Shown here piece by piece: positions 17,119-23,410 of a DNA stretch of 64,000 nucleotides. The translations under genes and the position numbers were made by a program. The stretch is from Desulfomonile tiedjei DSM 6799 (GTDB taxonomy: Bacteria > Desulfobacterota > Desulfomonilia > Desulfomonilales > Desulfomonilaceae). Under the pieces are notes generated by a model, which saw nothing but the letters and a program-made list of their open reading frames with translations, did not search any database and was not told the origin of the DNA. Each line of letters begins with the position of its first letter. Position 1 is the stretch's first letter. The stretch covers positions 4,034,001-4,098,000 of the forward strand of contig NC_018025.1 of the NCBI RefSeq assembly GCF_000266945.1, read 5' to 3'.

Positions 17119-18858
17119 ATGACTAGGTTTACGGCTCCCGAACATCTTATCTCGAATTTAGAGTCCAGCAGTACCGTGGCTCTGACGGCTCCCGTATTCA
17201 TGAAGGACCGAGTACTGATCGGCTTTGCTCTATCGGATACTGAAGCCCATTGTTTGGAGCTGGGGATTAATGAATTCAAGTCCTTGTGTACATCAATGTA
17301 CCGTGTCGATGGGCACAGTCGTTTCGATATCGAAACAACTGCCTTTCACGGGCTCAAGAGGATTTGGGAGTTCCTTGACGAAATGGGCTTAAACTCGGTC
17401 GAAGAAGCTCCCAACGCTTTGAACCTCAAAGGAATACAAGACACTCGCTTGATGGCGTACCTGCTTGATCCCGACTCATCGCAGGAAGTTAAGTTCGGGG
17501 ACAATCAGGTACAGGAAAAGTTGACCTTTGCCCATGTAGCGCATCGGTATCTTGGCCGTGATTATCCTTACAGGATTACGGACATTTATGATAAGGCTTC
17601 ATGGGATCTCGCCGCCGAGATGCTTGCCTATGATGCGGGCCTGATCTTCGAATTGGCCGAGAAACTGCCTACCCTTATGTCTCATGATCTCCAAAAGCTC
17701 TATAATCAGATAGAGTTGCCGCTCATGCCGCTATTGGACAACATGCGACGGGTCGGGATCGGATTCGACGGCGAAAAATGCGGGGAACTGATAATAGAGA
17801 CGGAACGTGGAATGGCTGCTCTGGCCGCCGACATCACTGGCGGTGAATCTGTAGATCTGTCTTCGAATGAGTCTGTTTACGACTTCTTAACCGCCAAAGG
17901 CGTGCCGGTCCGATTGGCTCCCGCTCAAGTCAAGCGTGGGTTGAAGAAGCCTCTGGGGCAGATCGCCCATAGTGACCCGCTCATAAGGAAGATGCTGAGC
18001 TGGTGGAACAGGGGTGAGGATTTGGGGTTCCTCCGTCGATGGGCGGGCCATAGCCGCATACATCCCACATGGGGCCAAACACGTTCGGCTACTTCCCGCA
18101 TTTATGCTCGCAGCCCAGCCGTACAAAACGTGAGCCGCAGATTGAGGGGACTCTTTGTCCCAAAATCAGGCCACGCTCTGATCAAAGCCGACTATTCGCA
18201 GGCTCAAATGAGGATCATCGCTCACCTTTCCGAAGATCCTGAGCTGATGCGTATATTTCGAGATCCGAACGGAGATGTACATATGGAAACATCCGAGCGC
18301 CTGGGCCTCAATGATCGTTCCGTAGCAAAGGAGATCAACTTTGCAATCTGTTTCGGGATGGGAGCGCCGGGGCTTTGCACGAAGATAAACGAGCTGAGAC
18401 AGGATCAGGGTAGTACGGATTTCATTAATGGGGACACGGCCCGATCTTATATTAAGGGCTTCTACAGAAGGTTTCCCAAAGTGAAAGAATTCTTTGATCG
18501 GGAGTGGAAGAAGATGAAGAAACTCCCCTCAGACCAAAGGATCGTGCGGAGCCTTGCGGGCAGAGAACGTCATTTCCCAAGGTGGCCCACATTTGAGGTG
18601 GAACGGCAGTTTAGGGTTACATGGCCCCAGCAGATCGAAGCAGACTTGATTAAGACGGCAATGTTGCGACTGGACCGAATATTCCGACGACGCAGTATGG
18701 ACGCCCGCATTGTCATGATGATCCACGACGCCTTGTGGGTTGAGTGCCCCGAAAAAGAAGCGGAGCAGGTCAAGCATTTGACGCAAAGGATGATGATCAC
18801 CTCGGGGAAACTAAGGGTTCCGTTGGACGTGGATATACAAATATGCAAGATTGTCTAA
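17119..18858 (+). CDS. Family A DNA polymerase (PolA-like), exonuclease-degenerate
   Basis: The 579-residue product matches the Klenow part of DNA polymerase I without the N-terminal 5' nuclease. Motif A (ADYSQAQMRIIAHL, catalytic D near 358), motif B (RSVAKEINFAICFGMG) and motif C (MMIHDALWVE, H-D near 536) are intact. In motif B the usual YG is FG. The 3'-5' exonuclease region is present as a fold, but the D-x-E of motif I is replaced (TVALTAPV) and the N-x3-F/Y-D of motif II is missing, so proofreading is probably lost. A phage- or plasmid-type replicative or repair polymerase for the element is likely. It stands alone, followed by the palindrome region. Confidence 0.85.
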   Translation: MTRFTAPEHLISNLESSSTVALTAPVFMKDRVLIGFALSDTEAHCLELGINEFKSLCTSMYRVDGHSRFDIETTAFHGLKRIWEFLDEMGLNSVEEAPNALNLKGIQDTRLMAYLLDPDSSQEVKFGDNQVQEKLTFAHVAHRYLGRDYPYRITDIYDKASWDLAAEMLAYDAGLIFELAEKLPTLMSHDLQKLYNQIELPLMPLLDNMRRVGIGFDGEKCGELIIETERGMAALAADITGGESVDLSSNESVYDFLTAKGVPVRLAPAQVKRGLKKPLGQIAHSDPLIRKMLSWWNRGEDLGFLRRWAGHSRIHPTWGQTRSATSRIYARSPAVQNVSRRLRGLFVPKSGHALIKADYSQAQMRIIAHLSEDPELMRIFRDPNGDVHMETSERLGLNDRSVAKEINFAICFGMGAPGLCTKINELRQDQGSTDFINGDTARSYIKGFYRRFPKVKEFFDREWKKMKKLPSDQRIVRSLAGRERHFPRWPTFEVERQFRVTWPQQIEADLIKTAMLRLDRIFRRRSMDARIVMMIHDALWVECPEKEAEQVKHLTQRMMITSGKLRVPLDVDIQICKIV

Positions 18859-18871
18859 TAATATTGCCTGT

Positions 18872-19191
18872 GTATTCGATTCGAGTACGCCGAAACCGTA
18901 TTGAATTTGTGAAAAGCAACCATCCTCAATCTGAGGCCAGGTGACCAGTCAACCGTATTCAATTTGAATACAGATGAAGACCAGAGCAGCCTCGGTGCGT
19001 CGATAGGTCGGAACAAAAAGTTCCCCCCTTGTTTTGGCCATCGCCGCTAATACCTGATATCCACTGCATTCCAACTTTGCCTGAAGCCGAAGGGGTCCTC
19101 AATTTGAGGACGGTTGAGCAACATAAGGCACGATCTCCAGATTACCGAGTGTGGAGGGGGCGTCAATTTGACGACCCCTTGAATTGAGGAC
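18872..19191. repeat. Family of 13-17-bp palindromes with one-base centre
   Basis: Five palindromes occur within 300 bases after the polymerase gene: GTATTCGA-T-TCGAGTAC (18872, one G:T mismatch), CCTCA-ATC-TGAGG (18924), GTATTCAA-T-TTGAATAC (18955), GTCCTCAA-T-TTGAGGAC (19095) and CGTCAA-T-TTGACG (19161). A half site TTGAGGAC follows at 19184. Most share the core TCAATTTGA, but the outer bases differ between copies and change together on both arms, so pairing is kept. Candidate iterons, operators or RNA hairpins; no gene is present. Confidence 0.65.
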
Positions 19192-19276
19192 AAAATGCCG
19201 TTCGGCCCAAGGTAGTTGGATATCCCCCCACCTCTTTCTGAAGGAGAAATAGTCGGGGCCGACCATCCCCCACGAG

Positions 19277-19620
19277 CCGACCGACCAAGCCAAGTCGGGT
19301 TTTATTGATAATATTGATCAGATGACCAACCGACCGACCTTTCCCGTAGATAAAGCAAGCATAAAAGAATGCGAGCGAATACTTACTCCATTTATTCTTC
19401 GGCTTTGACGTGTCGCTCGGTCAGTTCTTTTGCAACCTGTTGGCATTCCAAGAAGAAGTGTGCGACCGACCCGCCTATTTGTTTGGTCCCATGCGGAAAA
19501 TCCCTTGGTCGGGACCGTGACCTCTCGGACAATACCCAATGCCGAGGAGACCAAGTGGAATGACCGAAACTATTAGGAAGTACATCAATGATTTCGAACT
19601 AATGACCAACCGACCGACCT
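19277..19620. repeat. CCGACCGACC repeats in non-coding region
   Basis: Exact CCGACCGACC occurs at 19277, 19330 and 19610. The last two are part of identical 19-base units (19322-19340 and 19602-19620), 280 bases apart. Further copies are at 25542-25559 (one mismatch), 25689-25698 (inverted) and 27515-27524, all between genes of element A. The whole stretch 18859-20190 has no supported gene. Confidence 0.6.
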
Positions 19621-20124
19621 CTTTGGTAATAGAAGATAAAGCTGAGCCGAAATGTCGCTCCATGGACTCAATCATACTTTCTATGCAAAGGTCAGGTTGG
19701 TCGTAAAGTTCACAACTTGCCGAAAATAAGATGGAAAAGGCATGACCGACCTCAGTCAGATGGACGGTCATCACGGGATTTTTATCCTATCCTTTGCCTA
19801 ATGAAGACTGAAGGATCAGCCAGCCGTCCTTGGGTTGAGTTCAGGAGATCGCTTTCCCTGAAAGGAAGCCGATGTGCCGATTGGTGGCTGCGGGTTTCTC
19901 TCGATTTCATATCGACTCTTTCCGAATGTTCCCACCGCACGTATCCGATAATTTCAAAATGATCGTTCAGAAGGTTAAGGATAGGATTTGGAATAAGTGG
20001 CTGATTTTGTGAATACTTGACGGGCTGGAACGCAATTGCGGCAAAAGCGTTTCGGTGCATGATTACGGCAGAAAGGCCAAAAATTGCAAGTACCGAACGG
20101 TGAAAAACAAATGATGAATTTACA

Positions 20125-20141
20125 TGGCACCGTCCTTGCAT
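20125..20141 (+). promoter_or_regulatory. Candidate sigma-54 promoter
   Basis: TGGCACCGTCCTTGCAT fits the RpoN consensus TGGCAC-N5-TTGCA with GG-N10-GC spacing almost perfectly. It points at the hairpin 20192-20213, about 50 bases downstream, and no plus-strand gene follows. It could make a very short RNA or be a chance match. Confidence 0.4.
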
Positions 20142-20191
20142 GGGAATTTCATGTCTTCCGATGCTACCGTCAAACCGAACTGCACGGAGAA

Positions 20192-20213
20192 ATAGAGACC
20201 TTGGAGTCTCTAT
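20192..20213 (-). terminator. Hairpin terminator after nuclease module, copy 2
   Basis: ATAGAGAC and GTCTCTAT form an 8-bp stem followed on the minus strand by TTTCT. It is 30 bases after the stop of 20244-20555 and closely resembles the hairpin at 663-683. Confidence 0.65.
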
Positions 20214-20243
20214 ATGATTTCATATGATACGCACCCAGCGTTA

Positions 20244-20555
20244 TCAGACGCCGTTTTCCGACTCCGTGTCGTTCGGCTGAACCAAACCTTCCCTGTTGAA
20301 CTGCTCCTGCAGGGCGACTTCTGCGGCCTCCATACGTTCCGCCGCAGTTCGCAAAAGCGATTCAGTCCGTTGTCCCGCTTCGTCTATCCTTCTGAGAAGG
20401 CCGTTCATCCGCATAGCTCTGGCCTTGAACATATTGGCGGTTTGTTCCAGAAATGAGCCCACCACACCTGAGTCGGGCGGTAATACGGTTACGGCGGCCG
20501 TCGGTTGATAAGCCACTATGTCGGTCACATTACGAGGTTCCTTTATCTTCGCCAT
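20244..20555 (-). CDS. Small helical protein partnered with the nuclease (copy 2)
   Basis: The 103-residue product starts at an ATG with GGAGGG five bases upstream, inside the end of the nuclease gene region. It is the paralogue of 309-617 (shared VTDIVAYQPTAAVTVLPP and the ARAMRMNGLLRRIDEAGQRTE helix). The N-terminal conserved segment plus a long amphipathic helix suggests a protein-protein adaptor. The family was not recognised. It is the last gene of the recombination operon before the terminator hairpin. Confidence 0.8.
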   Translation of the reverse strand: MAKIKEPRNVTDIVAYQPTAAVTVLPPDSGVVGSFLEQTANMFKARAMRMNGLLRRIDEAGQRTESLLRTAAERMEAAEVALQEQFNREGLVQPNDTESENGV

Positions 20556-20564
20556 TTTACCCTC

Positions 20565-21344
20565 CTACCAATCCCGGCAATTCTTGGCCCAGGCGCATTG
20601 AATACAGCCCCAATCCTGCCTTGGAAAGAAAACTTCCTGTTGGATACCGTTCCAAACGCTGTAGAGCAGCCTCATGAATCGATGACGGTCATCCGCTGTG
20701 CGCCTGGTCTCATATCTCACCATCCCCGCCTCTTTGGTTTTAAGCAGCACGTCCAGCCGAAACGTCAGATCGTCAGGATTGAATCCCATGGATTCTGTAG
20801 CCAAAGCGTAGGCGGTCAGTTGCAGATTTGTATCAACATTGCTCTGAGAGAGCTTCTTTGAAGCCGTCTTCAAGTCAACCAGGGTGACGCAGCCATCATG
20901 CGATTCCTCAATCAGGTCGATGTACCCTTGAAAAGGAGGAAGGCCGCCCAGTGGTATCTCAAAGAACTCCTCCACTCCGATGACCTGAGAACCCGAATCA
21001 ACGGAGTCATGAAAAACGGAGAGCATATTTCGGGCTTTCTCCATTAACGTGTTTTCGTTGTCGCCATTAAGGAATTTTACCCGTTCCGCCCGTCGCCACT
21101 CATCCCGATAGACATCAAGCAATTGATCTACCCTTAAGGGCTCCGCCTCAAGACGACCCTGATGGAATGCGGCTGCGGCTTCATGGATTGCCGAGCCAAA
21201 GACCAAGGCCGCCGTCGTGAAAGCGGGAGGGATGTCATCGACATATTTGAACCGATATTGGAGCGGGCAGCCCAGATAACAGTAAATTTGAGAATACGAT
21301 AAGTGGTCGTGAGTCGTTTGAACTACTGCCTTTGCCAGTTCCAT
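20565..21344 (-). CDS. RecB/Cas4-like PD-(D/E)XK exonuclease
   Basis: The 259-residue product starts behind GGAGGT at 7-base spacing. Motifs in order: a cysteine in YCYLGCPLQYRFKY, the RecB-type FGSAIHEA helix, the catalytic D of GYIDLIEE, V-D-L-K-T, the N-LQLTAYA helix (Q-x3-Y class) and the final C-x2-C-x5-C (WGCIQCAWAKNC). Together these are the four cysteines of a 4Fe-4S cluster and the active site of the Cas4/AddB-like PDDEXK_1 family. It sits after a probable annealing protein gene and before a small partner gene, so it is probably the 5'-3' exonuclease of a phage-type recombination system. No cas genes are nearby. Confidence 0.85.
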   Translation of the reverse strand: MELAKAVVQTTHDHLSYSQIYCYLGCPLQYRFKYVDDIPPAFTTAALVFGSAIHEAAAAFHQGRLEAEPLRVDQLLDVYRDEWRRAERVKFLNGDNENTLMEKARNMLSVFHDSVDSGSQVIGVEEFFEIPLGGLPPFQGYIDLIEESHDGCVTLVDLKTASKKLSQSNVDTNLQLTAYALATESMGFNPDDLTFRLDVLLKTKEAGMVRYETRRTADDRHRFMRLLYSVWNGIQQEVFFPRQDWGCIQCAWAKNCRDW

Positions 21345-21370
21345 CGCAGCACCTCCATGTGCTTGGCAGG

Positions 21371-21388
21371 ACGCACGTATAGCGTCCC
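21371..21388 (-). promoter_or_regulatory. Paired intergenic motif, copy 1
   Basis: GGGACGCTATA followed by CGTGCGT (minus strand) lies ahead of the nuclease gene. The same motif with two changed bases lies at 21591-21608 ahead of the preceding small gene. The arms ACGC and GCGT can pair. It may be an operator or RNA-processing site within the operon. Confidence 0.35.
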
Positions 21389-21429
21389 GCCCGTGATGTG
21401 ATTTCGTTTCTCGTTAAGTACTTTGGTGG

Positions 21430-21561
21430 TTACCGTGTCCTGCGCCTCAATTCACGAGTGCGGTTCTTCCAATAGTTCCTTTGATGAATCAGGCGTCTCA
21501 GCTCTCGGATAAGCTTCTTCTTGCGTGGCTTGGGCTTAGTGAACAATGTGAATCTGAACAT
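21430..21561 (-). CDS. Very basic 43-residue protein
   Basis: The frame starts at an ATG with a strong AAAGGAG site seven bases upstream. The product begins MFRFTLFTKPKPRKKK and contains about one third Lys and Arg (RELRRLIHQRNYWKNRTRELRRRTR). It resembles small nucleic-acid-binding proteins of phages, but no family is known. It lies between the annealing protein and nuclease genes on the same strand. An upstream in-frame ATG at 21627 has no ribosome site. Confidence 0.6.
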   Translation of the reverse strand: MFRFTLFTKPKPRKKKLIRELRRLIHQRNYWKNRTRELRRRTR

Positions 21562-21590
21562 AGTGGCTCCTTTCATGGGCGGAGGTGTGT

Positions 21591-21608
21591 ACGCAGCTAT
21601 AGCGTCCC
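21591..21608 (-). promoter_or_regulatory. Paired intergenic motif, copy 2
   Basis: This is the second copy of the motif at 21371-21388 (16 of 18 bases equal), 30 bases upstream of the start of the basic 43-residue gene. Confidence 0.35.
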
Positions 21609-21640
21609 CTCCCACTTTTGTTGGCATTTGTATTTTGGAT

Positions 21641-22321
21641 TTAGGCGGCTACTTCTTGCTGCAAATAGCCAATCAACTGACTTGCGGCTTCACGGGGCAG
21701 GTCTTCAAAGCGGGATACGTTGAACGGATTAATGAGGGATTGAATGTCTTCGTCCGTATAATTCGCTTTGCGGCTTAGGGCGAACAAGGCTCTCACCTGC
21801 GCTGTCGTCGCTTTTCCATTGCCGCAACTTTGCATTTTGGGTCGGTGGGCCGCTGCTGACGCTTGTGGATTTGTTTCGGGTTTGTCACCATTGTTCTCTG
21901 AGATCAGTCCCCTGGGCTGTTTGTCAACGCCCTGTTCGTCGTTTCCCTCTGCGGCGGCTGTGACGTGTGAAACCTCTTCAGCACCCGTATATTCAACCCC
22001 AATCCCACCGAACCGCAGGGCTCTTGCTATGGCCCGAGTTTCAGCCAGTTCAACCAAAGAGTCGGCAAGCCTTGCGTCTCTCTGGCCTGACGCCGTTCCC
22101 GTGCCGTTGAACTTTCCCTTTTGGCTCTCCACGATTGCCTTCACGACAACAAAGTCAACGTCGAGCTTGACGATCTCGGTTTGAATGCTCAGGCGGTCGT
22201 TACCTTCGTGAAGAATCCGCAGTCTACCGCCTACGACGGGAAATACACGGGTTTGCCATTCATTGCCGACCTTCATTCGTCGGGTAACAAGCTCTTCGTC
22301 TCTGAATCCATTCGTGCTCAT
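21641..22321 (-). CDS. Phage-type single-strand annealing protein (Rad52/Erf-like), probable
   Basis: The 226-residue product starts behind AAGGAAC. The N-terminal domain contains the segment LADSLVELAETRAIARALRFGGIGVEYTGAEEV (about residues 83-118), typical of phage recombination proteins with an E-T-R-A-x-x-R-A-L-R helix. A linker rich in E, N and A follows. The C-terminal 50 residues (TTAQVRALFALSRKANYTDEDIQSLI... and LIGYLQQ) form a small helical domain also found at the end of such proteins. With the exonuclease gene downstream this makes a two-component recombination module. The exact annealing-protein subfamily is uncertain. Confidence 0.6.
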   Translation of the reverse strand: MSTNGFRDEELVTRRMKVGNEWQTRVFPVVGGRLRILHEGNDRLSIQTEIVKLDVDFVVVKAIVESQKGKFNGTGTASGQRDARLADSLVELAETRAIARALRFGGIGVEYTGAEEVSHVTAAAEGNDEQGVDKQPRGLISENNGDKPETNPQASAAAHRPKMQSCGNGKATTAQVRALFALSRKANYTDEDIQSLINPFNVSRFEDLPREAASQLIGYLQQEVAA

Positions 22322-22354
22322 GTGATTGTTCCTTTCGTATGTGCTCGGGGATGG

Positions 22355-22498
22355 TTATAGCATCCAGACGAAAACCGTGAGGACCAAGGCCCACTCAGCG
22401 ACAGTCTTAACGATCCGCCAAACGGCGGCGGGGCCAATCAGGTAGATTATGGCCGTTGTGCCCGCAGTAACGACGATCAGTTTATCAAGTTCATTCAT
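22355..22498 (-). CDS. Small single-span membrane protein (47 residues)
   Basis: The product starts MNELDKLIVV and is largely hydrophobic (TAIIYLIGPAAVW near residues 15-27 and WALVLTVFVWML at the end), giving one or two membrane segments. The ATG overlaps the stop of the preceding gene as ATGA, showing translational coupling. A holin-like or regulatory role is possible but cannot be shown. Confidence 0.55.
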   Translation of the reverse strand: MNELDKLIVVTAGTTAIIYLIGPAAVWRIVKTVAEWALVLTVFVWML

Positions 22499-22602
22499 GA
22501 CGGTGCCTTACCTTTCTTCTTGAGATGTTTCAAGATTTCCATGATGGCCTCTGTGGCCGCAACGAGAACGACGACCAGCACATCACTCCACGTCTTTTTC
22601 AT
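22495..22602 (-). CDS. Small membrane-associated protein (35 residues)
   Basis: The frame starts behind a strong AAAGGAG site. The product begins MKKTWSDVLVVVLVAATEAI, with a short hydrophobic helix, and ends in a basic tail (LKHLKKKGKAPS). It overlaps the next gene by 4 bases. It is the first gene of the small membrane pair that leads into the recombination operon. Confidence 0.55.
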   Translation of the reverse strand: MKKTWSDVLVVVLVAATEAIMEILKHLKKKGKAPS

Positions 22603-23410
22603 TGTGGTCTCCTTTCCAGTGTTCTGTTCGGTACGTACGCATGTTTATTCATTTCCATTCTAATAAGACCCACTATACCCTTAAATATAAATTAGAATTC
22701 TTGAAGGGGTAATTTGAAGAAAAGAGGGCGGGCATGCAAATGAAAGCGCACGGACACTGTAGGAAAGTTCAGTGATTAGCTTGCAGGAACGTCAACTTGT
22801 GGGCGAAAACATGAAAAAGAGACCAAGTATTGAGGAAAGATGATCTGACGGTGCAAAAAGGCCGCTTCTTAAGCATGATTCTCTGAAAAAGACTCATATC
22901 TCAGTTGATCCGAATGCCCCCGAGAAGTGGATTTGGCTGATGATGACGGGAGGAACGATAAATAATTGTCGTTCTCTGCCTTGTATTTCCCAGAACGTAC
23001 CGCCGTGGGATTTCGGTTGATTGTAGGCTCCATTCCTGAAGAAAGCCTCAAAAATCAGTCGTGGTCGTTGAATCAAGAAATAGGAAGTTCTCCCGCTTGT
23101 CGCCTGCAACATCAATCACTTTCTCTACTGGTTCGGTTGACCCAAATATGCGAAGTGCCCCATGGATACTGAAAACGAAGACCGCCCCTATACTAAAATC
23201 CAAAAAGTGATAGGAGTCCCATGGAAGAGGTCCTGGGGGAGGCGAAATTCCAGAATTGCTGGAGATCTAAGGATATGATGCATGGTTACTGAAAGTTCTT
23301 GTCTTACGATTCTGATTCCGCATGCACTGATCTGCTCAAGTTTCTGTTCGCCTCATCAATGCACGGCCTCCTTTTGGGCCAAAACAAAGGACGAGACCGC
23401 CCTTATGATC
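22603..23410. other. Intergenic region without recognised gene
   Basis: The first 100 bases (22630-22725) are AT-rich and probably hold the promoter of the minus-strand recombination operon (a TATAGT-like box near 22670). The rest, to the end of the convergent ATPase-nuclease gene, contains no frame with a ribosome site and no repeat that I could support. Confidence 0.4.

Noticed and set aside
19322-19700. Two short plus-strand frames starting MTNRPT at the CCGACCGACC repeats
   Set aside because: Both begin in the repeat itself, are under 35 codons and lack ribosome sites; the shared start is explained by the DNA repeat.
19475-20141. Minus-strand frames of 99 and 119 codons in the non-coding region of element A
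   Set aside because: No ribosome sites, no recognisable motifs, and they are built partly from the repeats.
20244-21344. CRISPR-associated cas4
   Set aside because: The nuclease resembles Cas4, but there are no CRISPR repeats or other cas genes; the annealing-protein neighbour points to phage recombination.
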